DNA of 64,000 nucleotides, from NCBI GenBank assembly GCA_963970005.1, contig CAXAMN010003003.1, positions 154,147 to 218,146 of the forward strand, given 5' to 3'. The translations under genes and the position numbers were made by a program. Each line of letters opens with the position of its first letter. The stretch's first letter is position 1. The DNA comes from Durusdinium trenchii (taxonomy: Eukaryota > Sar > Dinophyceae > Suessiales > Symbiodiniaceae). Positions 51,301-58,827 of the stretch are shown here, one piece after another. The notes beneath the pieces were generated by a model. It worked only from the letters and a program-made list of their open reading frames with translations, made no database searches and had not been told where the DNA came from.

Positions 51301-53562
51301 TGAGATATGAGCAGACGTGATGTTCATCCACATGACTGCATAGACAAGTGTTTGCAAACCAAAGTCTGTGTTTGCAAACTCATGCTTTAACAAGAAGGTT
51401 GTATGTTGGGNNNNNNNNNNNNNNNNNNNNNNNNNNNNNNNNNNNNNNNNNNNNNNNNNNNNNNNNNNNNNNNNNNNNNNNNNNNNNNNNNNNNNNNNNN
51501 NNNNNNNNNNNNNNNNNNNNNNNNNNNNNNNNNNNNNNNNNNNNNNNNNNNNNNNNNNNNNNNNNNNNNNNNNNNNNNNNNNNNNNNNNNNNNNNNNNNN
51601 NNNNNNNNNNNNNNNNNNNNNNNNNNNNNNNNNNNNNNNNNNNNNNNNNNNNNNNNNNNNNNNNNNNNNNNNNNNNNNNNNNNNNNNNNNNNNNNNNNNN
51701 NNNNNNNNNNNNNNNNNNNNNNNNNNNNNNNNNNNNNNNNNNNNNNNNNNNNNNNNNNNNNNNNNNNNNNNNNNNNNNNNNNNNNNNNNNNNNNNNNNNN
51801 NNNNNNNNNNATATATATATATATATTGAACCAAGGAGTTTGCAAACTAGAGGCTTTGTTTGCAAACCAGCTTGTTTGTTGTAATTTACAGAAGCCAGAT
51901 GTTGGAGTAAGTAAATAGTTTGTTGCAGAAGCCAGATGTTAAAGTAAGCAATGACAACAAGAAGACAAGAAGCAACAGCAATAGTAGACCAAGAAAACTA
52001 TTATATGTATGTGTTAATGCTAACAAGTGGAAATGTTTCAAAAGTGGCTGTCCGAAATCATCCCCTAGCCACAGTGGTTCCGTGATGGTTTCGGCCGCGC
52101 GCGCTTTGACTAATTTTCTCAGACAGTCAGGCCTATACAGTATACATTATTTTTCATACTGTGACGAGCTGTTTGGCCCTTTGCTTCCGACTTCAGGTTT
52201 TTCTGCCCCGCGCCAATGGAGAAGGAGGAGCCGAGGCGGGCCGCGCCAACTTTGTGCGTCTTCGGCGTGCTGTGTCCCTTGCCTTTGTTACTTGTAGTAT
52301 TTTTTTGCGCCTACAAGAGTCTGATCAAGGTGCATGCTGGGCCTTTGGTTTGGTGTTGCATTACTCCAATGTGGACACACTTGGTCCACGAATCTTTGGA
52401 CGATATTTGTAAGAATCTCAGGTTCCTCGTGGGCTCCTTTGAGCGCGACTTTGACTCTCGCTTGGGCTTGGAACCATGGCAGACAGGCATCTTCGGCTTC
52501 TACAAAAGCGGCTCTTCGATGCAATATTCATTTACTCTTCGTAACAAGTGGTTCTGTTGAGATGTAGGCTGTCTACTTCGCAGCGCACTCCCATCAGGTT
52601 CTGCAACGGACATCTTGCCAATGGAAAAGCAAGAGTTGTATCTAAAGGACAGAACGTCTCAGTTTGCTACAATCCTTTGGCCATGATTAGAATGTTTTCG
52701 GCATGTTTTGCTTTAGCTTTGGTTGGTACTAACAGTTAGTGAACGCATGTGAAAAACTGCTTGTCTCCACAGTGTTGATGGCCAACATGCGGAACTTGCT
52801 GGCTGCGTTGCTGCTTTGTGGCTGTCCTTGTCGGAGAATGCTGCAAATGTTGTCTACATGACACTATGACACTATGACCACTATCGAAGGGATGTGACAA
52901 AAGAAGAGAACAAACCAAGTGTATCATTTCTCATCACCCGACAGGACTCGGGCGGAGTGGGGTACCGGGTAGCTCAAAAGCAAGCAACATGTATTCACCT
53001 CTGCTGCAAGGCATCGCCCATTGTCGTACCATTCTCCCCTCCAAGTGTCCCGGCAGTCCCAGACCGAGCGTCCCACCAGTTTTGGAGCCCACCAGTGGAC
53101 ATTCCAGAAGACCTGTAAGAGACTAATTTCAGACTGGGAACAAGGACGCTACTAGGGGCTCCTGGCATCGCTACTAGGAACAAGGACGCTACTAGGGGCT
53201 CCTGGCCTTACTACTAAGGAACAAGAGCGCTACTAGGGGCTCCTGGCCACGCGGGCCTTGCTTTGGTATTCTGTTTGCCGTAGAATACTCCTGCCTTGGA
53301 AGCATCTACCTACCAACCATGACTGCGGGTAGGAATATCGGAATAACACCACAGCCCAGAGATCATTCCACGGTAGATTGACAAGTGGATCAACCCAGGA
53401 ATCTTTGGAGAGAAACCAGACAGTGCTGCCATGCAGATGGAAAACTTGTTGTAAAGTATGTAATTCTTTCATTTCCAGGACGCCTTTGGCCTGCGCACCC
53501 TGCACGAGACTGGCAGATTGCATCTGAAAGCCGTGCCAGGCGTTGAGCACGGACAATGGTGA
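44832..53562 (+). CDS. Palmitoyl-protein thioesterase (PPT1-like), split gene
   Basis: Exon pieces: 44832-44907, 45110-45165, 45282-45304, 45620-45686, 45801-45850, 45917-about 46010, 46666-46720, 52197-52264, 52422-52520 and 53479-53562. Joined they follow the palmitoyl-protein thioesterase fold: an oxyanion FHG segment, the nucleophile motif GYNLLCHSQG, SLAGPQMGVYG, the signature WHDPLHEHEYLKGN, a GFYKSGSS block and FGLRTLHE with the likely catalytic His in VPGVEH near the end. The enzyme removes palmitate from cysteines of proteins, usually in the lysosome or secretory route. One exon between 46010 and 46666 and one between 52520 and 53479 are probably missing from this model. The exons found use GA or GC donors mostly, with two GT. 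A 5.5-kb intron (46721-52196) contains three foreign-looking genes on the other strand. Confidence 0.82.
45620..46010 (+). CDS. Thioesterase exons 4-6 (nucleophile region)
   Basis: 45620-45686 encodes FQGGYNLLCHSQGALVCRAV and LQ. The Ser in C-H-S-Q-G is the nucleophile. 45801-45850 encodes VMENHPVLHFISLAGP. 45917-46010 encodes MGVYGTTWLESAQPFLEKSL and more, to a TAG. The SLAGPQMGVYG join across a GA-AG intron is diagnostic. The last exon may really end before the TAG at 46008, because the protein continues at 46666. Confidence 0.85.
46666..46720 (+). CDS. Thioesterase exon: WHDPLHE signature
   Basis: Encodes LANLWHDPLHEHEYLKGN, a conserved stretch of this family. The GA donor at 46721 opens the 5476-bp intron that holds the transposase module. 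The acceptor is CTTCAG at 52196, and the next codons read VFLPRANGE, as expected after YLKGN. Confidence 0.85.
46785..46844. repeat. 60-bp direct repeat, left
   Basis: ACAGTGGTTCCGTGATGGTT ... CAGACAGTCAG, identical base for base to 52071-52130. It includes a GCCGCGCGCGC core. The left copy ends 15 bp before the stop codon of the leucine-zipper gene. Confidence 0.97.
46859..47545 (-). CDS. Leucine-zipper accessory protein of the transposase module
   Basis: 228 codons, ATG to stop, no introns. The N-terminal about 110 residues hold a basic stretch (VTKKQIQIQINTIRRNAVN) that might bind DNA. The middle is Ser/Asp/Pro-rich (GSDSTSSDSSSSSTSDEQ). Residues about 180-225 form a clear coiled coil with leucines at heptad spacing (LLEELLEAVHVHQDIEEEND and then NELLKQELAQLKR). 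No family recognised. It lies 317 bp downstream of the transposase on the same strand and is the last gene before the left direct repeat. A regulatory or bridging role between the other two proteins would be a guess. Confidence 0.7.
   Translation of the reverse strand: MPKSPRMQLSVEAYMNERQHITLELMGNVSQSASSEPTSFPDAADIVENIHNGTIAVHSDRAAVTKKQIQIQINTIRRNAVNQGTLAQGSAWSSQCQTALMSWLQTKKDGRARSASTSQGSVPMLALPAPVPPAADMSIDEHQGNGGNGSDSTSSDSSSSSTSDEQEATPMSTSAPKVPLTQDERVLLEELLEAVHVHQDIEEENDRLRHENELLKQELAQLKRAHFL
47546..47862. other. Spacer between transposase and zipper genes
   Basis: Contains a (TA)n(TG)n microsatellite at 47698-47742. No gene. Might carry a trans-splice acceptor for the downstream gene, as dinoflagellate same-strand genes are often processed from long transcripts, but no site can be fixed. 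Confidence 0.5.
47863..49191 (-). CDS. IS1595/ISXO2-type DDE transposase
   Basis: 442 codons, intact and intronless. Residues 68-101 form a zinc-ribbon-like N-terminus (CKTC ... CDDC), followed by SLTSGTVLQGIKAKNFLNFF, the helix that in this family follows the ribbon. A Lys-rich linker spans about 185-240. The catalytic core has Asp253 in VVEVDESHLNK, Asp330 in IIVTDGWKA and Glu377 in NHIENRWSLVKRW, with HEIVNHS before it and LLNEYRWRK after. This is the ISXO2-like DDE fold shared by bacterial IS1595 and eukaryotic Merlin elements. All three acidic residues are present, so it could be active. Typical members are about 280-330 residues. The extra length is N-terminal and in the linker. Confidence 0.9.
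   Translation of the reverse strand: MWPIMATYKNMADFQKKFSLSCIRSRTDFLHSIKWASLQSTDPYPDHPSLKGILFAMHSNLLPEEYTCKTCGGSFHLRCRLRADRQSWDWTSHSRACDDCARTSQSLTSGTVLQGIKAKNFLNFFDCLCMWSFDYPSWIITREAGVWHQQLNQWEEVFHQAVNADLWHYATSFSLTSTPLKSANHVRKIKKTVMKKHSATIKRPSASSSTVMKKPSGACKQPAGNKRFKPHSQKKTPDAMSFYKKYKYVVEVDESHLNKLRSGALTKSCRAETDQVWVWGATVPGRPERFIFRVLDHPQDAMDGKPRGQAEILDCLRLLNLQPKTIIVTDGWKATIAAIKDLRKEKGWTNADLWHEIVNHSAGEITNSNGFTTNHIENRWSLVKRWIRKREGGRLPSHSNRQRWKCLLNEYRWRKMHTKGSKHVYVVPLTTTMEAMQRVHQL
49192..49464. other. Spacer between ATPase and transposase genes
   Basis: 273 bp, AT-rich, no gene. Holds the 5' leader of the transposase gene on the minus strand. Confidence 0.5.
49465..51240 (-). CDS. P-loop ATPase, SF3 helicase-like, of the transposase module
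   Basis: 591 codons, intact and intronless. Walker A is GKAGVGKT at residues 288-295, preceded by a hydrophobic strand. A Walker B-like NVPALLDDPNL lies at about 338-348, only about 50 residues on, and a sensor-like RIVLNNEWDE at about 383-392. This short spacing and the LLDD-x-NN pattern resemble superfamily 3 (viral Rep and phage type) helicases more than typical AAA+ proteins. The roughly 280-residue N-terminal part has no motif I can name, and I could not make out a convincing HUH endonuclease. The acidic C-terminus (DVDAEAEELELGEFDDVFG) follows a Pro/Ala-rich stretch. It heads the three-gene array. Confidence 0.75.
   Translation of the reverse strand: MDVCLAEATSHYVHYLDTLQYAEVSNCNFTVEALPLIKPPRQSKKSFKEFFHIVPNISTEDQEVIRAVMSEDPLCISRLPNSVRPRDALGTSCHLQLVLHQHPDGSCTALKFFHSKVSIPMGLARTLCEDQVLVIDYSLAKNSDAVKKAFLYMLSQISGHHWMTQVLRQKQIPKEQRLPGDSEKAWNPTEEELRSGINYINDYAPLANSKNEQYLWVLLQIRDATSPLHGWPQHVVLKACANRVTGNSQAEPEYFFPLLLLDLNPTFLNKIVPMILPLMPSFGLMVLGKAGVGKTPTAQIMAMAVARHLTSSRSLSGLPGWRRSKQIDGFRERPGEVNVPALLDDPNLSSINLEDLKSFLDVGQNCLVAARYRAAKFSRNQCRIVLNNEWDESKEPDTFLSHITWEQFKEMFLTACQYPKFPHLMAILKRTMVIIAGHNGVYIRLPSEHTSEPIHCFNEGGVTEDWLQETHKKFYGMYKQGVREKYCGYDSAVEEEQALVAKLLATPEEKDYIHRAETHDRWRLEAAPASPPASTAALRTADASPIHLKEEITSPVTKKPRACFGLIDVDAEAEELELGEFDDVFGHGDME
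51350..51379. repeat. Paired GTTTGCAAAC palindromes, left pair
   Basis: GTTTGCAAAC at 51350-51359 and 51370-51379, exactly 20 bp apart, in the region upstream of the ATPase gene. Confidence 0.9.
51411..51810. other. Assembly gap of 400 N
   Basis: Unknown sequence between the two palindrome pairs. The right edge is an AT repeat (51811-51826). Confidence 1.
51838..51867. repeat. Paired GTTTGCAAAC palindromes, right pair
   Basis: GTTTGCAAAC at 51838-51847 and 51858-51867, again exactly 20 bp apart. Followed by a CAGAAGCCAGATGTT(G/A) A(A)GTAAG repeat twice (51889, 51927). Confidence 0.9.
52071..52130. repeat. 60-bp direct repeat, right
   Basis: Identical to 46785-46844, same orientation, 67 bp before the next thioesterase exon. 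Confidence 0.97.
52197..52520 (+). CDS. Thioesterase exons: VFLPRANGE and GFYKSGSS
   Basis: 52197-52264 encodes VFLPRANGEGGAEAGRANFV and RL, with a GC donor at 52265. 52422-52520 encodes FLVGSFERDFDSRLGLEPWQ and TGIFGFYKSGSSM, with a likely GC donor at 52521. They join in phase and match the part of PPT proteins that holds the catalytic Asp region. A 114-codon open frame (52216-52560) crosses the intron between them in another frame and is not the real product. Confidence 0.8.
53139..53248. repeat. TAGTAG/CTACTA dispersed repeat, copy 3
   Basis: Three tandem units of GGACGCTACTAGGGGCTCCT with GGCATCGCTACTAGGAACAA. Located in the last thioesterase intron. Confidence 0.85.
53479..53562 (+). 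CDS. Thioesterase last exon
   Basis: Twenty-eight codons including TGA, after TTTCCAG: DAFGLRTLHETGRLHLKAVP then GVEHGQW. The FGLRTL block and a His in PGVEH close to the C-terminus are where PPT enzymes carry the catalytic His. Confidence 0.85.
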   Translation, partial: DAFGLRTLHETGRLHLKAVPGVEHGQW

Positions 53563-54124
53563 CTTGGCTGCAATGGTGACACGTGTGGCTGTGCCTGGAG
53601 TACGGCCTGTCCAGACTGCTTTGCAGGATTTTTGCAGTTTTGCTTTGATGGTTCTCTGAATTCTTGTTCGGAGGCTCACATCAGAGAAGATTTTCAAGAG
53701 CCATGTTCTTCCGCACCTCGCATGAACCGTAGGGTGTTGAAGGCTTTTCAAGCTTCTGATCTTTGCAAAACGAGCTGCAGCAGCTTGGCTTTCAATTGCA
53801 TCCTTATCTTTGTACATCTGGTGAGTCTAAAGCCCTGCCAGCAACACATTTGTACAGCAAATCTTGGTAAAGACTTTTGACGGGCAGGCCAAATGCATTT
53901 GGCTGGAATTCTTGGATTTTTTTCTGGATAGTCATGCTATTTTGAACACCCTCCCTAAAGAAGGTCTTTTGGCCAATTCATTACCTGCCGCGCCGACATG
54001 TGGACCAACACCGTGTGGCTAAAAATACGGAGCTTCCGAGCGAAAGCACCAAGTCATGTCTCCCATGGTCCTATGGCCCGTTCTCGACGTCTAAAAGCAT
54101 CGCTTTTCTGAGTCTCAGGAATCG
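53563..54124. other. 3' flank of the thioesterase gene
   Basis: No gene seen. A 194-codon minus frame (53233-53817) overlaps the last exon in antisense and is a shadow. Confidence 0.4.
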
Positions 54125-54287
54125 AAACTCTACGAGGGGCTCCTGGCATCGCTCCTAGTAGCGATGCCAGGAGCCCCTAGTAGCGCCCTTGTTACTACTA
54201 GTAAGGCACTTGTTACTAGAAGCGATGCACTTGCTACTAGTAGCTTCTTGCTCCTAGTAGCGATGCCAGGAGCCCCTAGTAGAGTTT
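54125..54287. mobile_element. MITE-like palindromic copy of the TAGTAG family (copy 4)
   Basis: Starts AAACTCTA and ends TAGAGTTT, an 8-bp inverted terminus. Inside, GGGGCTCCTGGCATCGCT is followed at once by its inverted partner AGCGATGCCAGGAGCCCC, then TTACTAGAAGCGATGCACTT units and a second AGCGATGCCAGGAGCCCC. 163 bp, no coding sequence. Confidence 0.7.
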
Positions 54288-55224
54288 AGTTTATCGCAAA
54301 TTCATCACAGAGTCATATAACATCTAGTGGCTGTGCATGGCAGTTTTTCGGAACAGTCGGTGTGGCTGGCCCACACACTGCACATTGTTGTGAGTTCCTT
54401 TGTGCAAAACATATACAGGTGATGAGCTTTTGGTCCGTTGCCATCATTGGTTCAGGACACCTGTCTACCGAACCTTGACTGACTTGTCAAGTCTCAGATC
54501 AACATGTACCTATAGGGTTCAATCCTATTCTGGACCCAACATGTCAATCTTGTCCTTTGGTGACCTTTGGCGAGACTTAGCCTCTGATGCCGTTGCCATT
54601 ACATTTGCCATACAAGGAGTGCGAGACCCCAGCTATGCTCAGCTTCTGTGGCAAGGTTGTCAAGTTTTATAAAGGATCATGCACCATGGTTGTCCACTTT
54701 ACCCAACCAATGTAGAGGCGTTTTTGGATTGTTGTTATGTGCGCAACACATTCACATCACTGTTTTTGCAGTAGGACACATTCACGTTGGAACGGCTGCA
54801 GCAAGATATGGAGGCGAACCCTTCAGAGCACATACAACAGTGAATACTGTACGTAGTAGATGCATCGTGATGGTCCAACTAACCTTAAGCCACAAGTCAT
54901 TGAGGTGTTCCAATTGTTAAGTGCCGAGACTGTCCATCATACTACCAAGTCACGAAGTGTTGGGTTGTCTACAAAGCGTTACTACATCGGTCTGGTCTGA
55001 CACAGGGCAGGCTCCTTGGTGGCTGAGGCCCCAGAGCTATGGGACCTTGGAGTTTGGCCTCCTCAAGGGCCGACCGAAGCTACGGTCCGGACCTCCACAG
55101 CTGGTGTGTTTTGTTGGGTGTCTCCTTGAATTCTTTAGAGGTTGCAGCCAGGTAGGTTGCAGCCTTAGTAGGTCCACAAAGTACACTCGCTGCTCAAGCA
55201 GCGAGTACAGGCAGGAATTGAAAC

Positions 55225-55313
55225 TCTACTAGGGGCTCCTGGCATCGCTACTAGGAGCAAGGACGCTACTGAGGGCTCCTGGCCTTACTACTAGGAACAT
55301 GAAGCTACTAGTT
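55225..55313. repeat. TAGTAG/CTACTA dispersed repeat, copy 5
   Basis: Preceded by CAGGAATTGAAACTCTAC, the same leader as copy 4 (CAGGAATCGAAACTCTAC), then CTACTAGGGGCTCCTGGCAT units. Confidence 0.85.
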
Positions 55314-55340
55314 TCTTTATGACTTTTGGACCTTTTCAGG

Positions 55341-55720
55341 GCCAGCCTTGTACCGCTCTTCTTTGCAATAGTGCTGCCCTGGGCATTGTTCGTGCTGCTG
55401 ACAAGTTTCACGTGGCTGAGGGCCAAACTTTTTATCACTTCATCAGAAACAACATACAAAATTCTTTGCTTGCGCTTTGTTCCCAGATCCTGGTAAAATC
55501 CTTATGCTACTGGAACAAGCACTTTGATGCTAGATGTTGTGGTTTTGTCTTATTTAGTCTTATTTCTACATGCTCATTTTTGTGCCAGGCTCTGACCTAC
55601 ATGGCCGTGGCATCTGCAGTACATATCACCGATCCATGGCAGAGCATTCTGGCAATCGCCTGCAGTGGGGTGCTCTTGCTTTGCTTGGAACTTAGCTTTG
55701 TTCAAGTATTGCTGACTGGA
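55341..55720 (+). CDS. Possible exons of a multi-pass membrane protein
   Basis: After TTTTCAG, 55341-about 55428 reads in one frame ASLVPLFFAIVLPWALFVLL then TSFTWLRAKL, a strong membrane helix. After GTGCCAG, 55590-about 55711 reads ALTYMAVASAVHITDPWQSI and LAIACSGVLLLCLELSFVQV, one or two more helices, with a GC donor possible at the end. The frames differ and would need splicing. No family recognised, and no further exon is certain. Confidence 0.35.
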
Positions 55721-55964
55721 CATCAGTGTCAGTCAATCCACTTTGAGGCTTTCCCGATTTTGGCAAAACTCTAAGGAAGGAATGCACTCCATCCGCCCTT
55801 GAACATTGACCTTTACGGACTCGTTGGAACGACATTGCCCTTCTGAGGCCTATTCTTCGCTTGGCTTGACCGTATGGTGAACTGGCCAGACCGGCAGCCG
55901 CAATGGACTCGGGTGTGAACGGTGTGAACCAAGAGCTAAATATAGATGTATCATAGAAGCAAGA

Positions 55965-56110
55965 AGCTACTAGTAACAAGTGCATCGCTAATAGTAACAA
56001 GGGCATTACTACTAGTAACAAGAAGCTACTAGTAGCGATGCACTTGTTGCTTCTTGTTACAAGTAGTAATGCACTTAGCTACTAGTAGCTTCTTGCTACT
56101 AGTAGCGATG
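55965..56110. repeat. TAGTAG/CTACTA dispersed repeat, copy 6
   Basis: Units AGAAGCTACTAGTAACAAGT, TAGTAGCGATGCACTTGTT and inverted forms in succession. Confidence 0.85.
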
Positions 56111-56374
56111 CACCGTGTAAGGTCCATGGTGGGCTTCTTCGGCGTCGCCTTCTTGATCGCGTGGACTTTAGGGATTTTGCTGGGCACCATGAGCTTCCAG
56201 TCGCCACTCGGAGATTGATGTGGGACCTCCACCTTCAAAAAACATTATCCGGGCAAGAGACCCCAAACTGTGTGAGTGAGGTCTATAAGCAGAAAGTCTA
56301 GAGATCCAGACGCATTGGGGTCCAGAGAGGTGATGGTGGTGATGAAGGTGGGGATCGTGGTGACGGTGGCGGCG

Positions 56375-56872
56375 GTGATGAGTGAGTGAGTTTGAGTGTG
56401 AGTGAGAGTGAGAGTGAGAGGGAGAGTGAGAGTGAGAGGGAGAGTGAGAGTGAGAGTGAGTGTAGGTCTAGGTGAGAGTGAGTGAGAGTGAGTGTGAGTG
56501 AGAGTGAAGGTGGGTGTGAGTGAGGTGAGAGTGAGAGTGCGAGTGGGAGAGTGAGTGAGAGTGAGAGTGGGCGAGTGAGTGAGAGTGAGAGTGGGGGTGA
56601 GAGTGGGAGAGTGAGTGAGAGTGAGAGTGGGAGAGTGAGTGAGAGTGAGAGTGGGAGAGTGAGAGAGTGTGAGTGTGAGTGAGAGTGACGAGTGTGAGAG
56701 TGAGCGTGAGAGTGAGAGTGTGAGGGAGTGTGAGCGATGGGAATGAGTGCGAGTGAGAGTGAGTGTGAGTGTGAATGTGAGTGAAGAGTGAGTGTGAGTG
56801 TGAGCATGTGTGAGTGAGTGAGAGTGAGGGTGAGGGTGAGAGTGAGAGGGAGAGAGAGAGAGAGAGAGAGAC
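56375..56872. repeat. (GAGTGA)n microsatellite
   Basis: Imperfect GAGTGA/GAGAGTGA repeats for about 500 bp. The long minus frames of Leu/Ser/His/Thr over it are artefacts. Confidence 0.95.
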
Positions 56873-56879
56873 AGTGAGC

Positions 56880-57355
56880 ATCTGCCACGAAATCTGCACT
56901 TCGATGTTCACCAAGTGCTGCGCCTGCCACGAAATCTGCACTTCGAGGTTCACAAAGTGCTATGCTGTTCGAAATCTGCACTTCGAGGTTCACCAAGTGC
57001 TGTGCCTGCCACGAAATCTGCACTTCGAGGTTCACAAAGTGCTGCACCTGTCGCAAAATCTGCGCGTCGAGGTTCACAAAGTGCTGTGCCTGTTACGAAA
57101 TCTGCACTTCGAGGTTCACCACGTGCTGTGCCTGCCACGAAATCTGCACAGGAGCAACATGTCGAAAAGCTACGGTTCACTGCACCTGTCACGAAATCAG
57201 AGCGCCTTGAAGATCACCACCATGTCCAAAGTGCTGCACCTGCCACGAAATCTGCACTTCGAAGTACAGCCGCTTCGATCCCTTGCACCTGTCACGAAAA
57301 GTCGACTTTGGACTGCCAAAACACGAGGTTTCCCTTGCACCTCCCACGAGAAGTG
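56880..57355 (+). repeat. 42-bp tandem repeat, open in all plus frames
   Basis: About ten units starting GCCACGAAATCTGCACTTCG and continuing AGGTTCACCAAGTGCTGTGC. The first six are regular and the later ones are diverged or expanded. Because 42 is a multiple of three, each frame gives a 14-residue repeat (EICTSRFTKCCACH in one, TKSALRGSPSAVPA in another). Similar Cys-rich repeat peptides are, from memory, often predicted from dinoflagellate genomes. Whether any frame is translated is unknown. Confidence 0.85.
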
Positions 57356-57599
57356 ACCACCATGTGCGAAAATGCGCACGGCGCCGCAACGAGAGCGCAG
57401 TCGCGACAAGCACCCGCCGCGGACACCCAGATTCAGCGAGCCTGCGCAGTCGAAATGCACATTGACAACTTCGAGAAGCATGAGTGTACTGTAAATAGCA
57501 CCGAATTAGCCGCACACGCCCGCGCGCTTCAGCGATCTAAGCATGAGCTGCCGTACTCCTACGGTAAGAACCCCTAAGTGTGTCCACACTGTTTGGGGA

Positions 57600-58170
57600 G
57601 TAAGGCATGCTAGGGTTGTTCCAATATCAAGATCATCCTGGCCCCCAGTGACTTTCCTCATCCAAATCATAATGACTCACAAGGAATGTTGCATACTTCA
57701 GGAGAAAGAATTTTTTTCTTCTCCTTACCGGGTCTTGTAGCATCTATGTGGATCAGGTTGGGTCGAATTGAGAAGTCCATATCGCGCGGCCAATGTGGGA
57801 CCGTCAATTATCACTGATCACCAATGATCACCTTCTGTTTACTTGATAACAATTACTGTAAACAGCGTGTGAGGTGACATAAGCTGCTTGCAGGATTCTG
57901 CAGGGAAAAGGTTGTGAATTTGGAACCTTCAAAAAGAACATTTTTTGTCCTAGTGGTATACAATTAATTAGTACTGCAACTTTGTGATGACTAAGGTATA
58001 CCTTCAAATGGTTCGAGTGCCACAGCTGCAAAAAATTGTGCAAAGCCAGGCAGTGTTATATATACAAATATGATCAACTGTGTTTTATGTATTACATATA
58101 TATATATACATTCACCTTTGCAATAAGCGTGTGAACAAAACGTGGCAAAGGTCGCTGCTTCATGTAGCAT
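57600..58170. other. No gene seen
   Basis: AT-rich with TA tracts at about 58058-58110. No motif. Confidence 0.4.
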
Positions 58171-58173
58171 GCC

Positions 58174-58540
58174 GTGTCTTCAACGTTGCCTTATGGGTTC
58201 GATGAGCATCACCCAGGCTCACAAGGCTCAACACCTACAAAGGCACGTCGGTGGCTGAAAGAGCTCACATCGGAGCGGCAGTTTAAGCTCGTTGCTCTCC
58301 CATTCTCTGAAGGAGTTGATCCCGATTTTGCGAGGCAGGGACAGGTTCTTCTAGTAGCTGCATGGCTTGAGATGTACTTGAGCAAAATCTGCCCATTTGT
58401 TTCTTCACTACCTCAATTCACAAGAACCTGGACTTTGTCTTGGTAGACCAGCTGAGTCAGTTGAGGGCGGACATTCATGCTAAGTGCAGATTCCTTGTCA
58501 CAACAACCAATGGCACCTGTTTGCAGGGGTGCTCAGCTCA
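58174..58540 (+). CDS. Possible exon pair, function uncertain
   Basis: 58174-58446 is open with PTKARRWLKELTSERQFKLV and VLLVAAWLEMYL. Around 58419-58525 another frame reads NLDFVLVDQLSQLRADIHAK and CRFLVTTTNGTCLQ before GCAG. The VLVDQ string recalls ALG2-type glycosyltransferases, but the rest does not support it well. Treated as unassigned. Confidence 0.2.
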
Positions 58541-58827
58541 TGGATGCGGGCTTCATAAACTTTCTTCCAGGCCAACAGCTGTTTCATTGCCTGTATATAT
58601 ATATATACACATTTACAACCATATATATATAGAGAGTATGCTGCAATTGGCGATGTAGCTGTTAAAGCTCACTTTTTGTCCCATCCCAAAAATCTCAACT
58701 GCTTGCCACGCAGGTACTCACGTGCAGTTAAATGCGTCCATGGGCTACAAGGAAGAACAGTGGATGCCCTGGATCTTAGGTCTAAGAACGTAAGTTTCCC
58801 TAAAAATCTAGGAACCAAATCTCTAGG

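Larger units (their letters stand above)
46785..52130 (-). mobile_element. Candidate composite mobile element: DDE transposase plus P-loop ATPase
   Basis: Two identical 60-bp direct repeats (46785-46844 and 52071-52130) bound a 5.3-kb segment with three intact, intronless minus-strand genes: ATPase, transposase and a leucine-zipper protein. The segment lies entirely within one intron of the thioesterase gene, opposite in strand. No inverted terminal repeats of the kind expected for IS1595/Merlin elements were found by eye, and 60 bp is too long for an ordinary target duplication. The unit may be a transposon inserted next to an older repeat, a circular DNA integrated by recombination, or a tandem-duplication product. 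A 400-N gap lies inside, so the true length is unknown. Confidence 0.5.

Noticed and set aside
46785-52130. Interpreting the 60-bp direct repeats as LTRs of a retroelement
   Set aside because: No reverse transcriptase, primer site or TG...CA ends, and the genes inside are a DDE transposase and an ATPase.
52216-52560. 114-residue membrane protein starting MEKEEPRR
   Set aside because: The 5' half is an off-frame reading of the thioesterase VFLPRANGE exon and its intron. Only the 3' half is the real GFYKSGSS exon.
56298-57077. Minus frame of 259 codons, Leu/Ser/His/Thr-rich
   Set aside because: It reads the GAGTGA microsatellite and part of the 42-bp repeat. No independent evidence of coding.
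58419-58525. ALG2-like glycosyltransferase exon
   Set aside because: Only a VLVDQ string matches. The following residues do not show the expected FYCHFPD-type motif.
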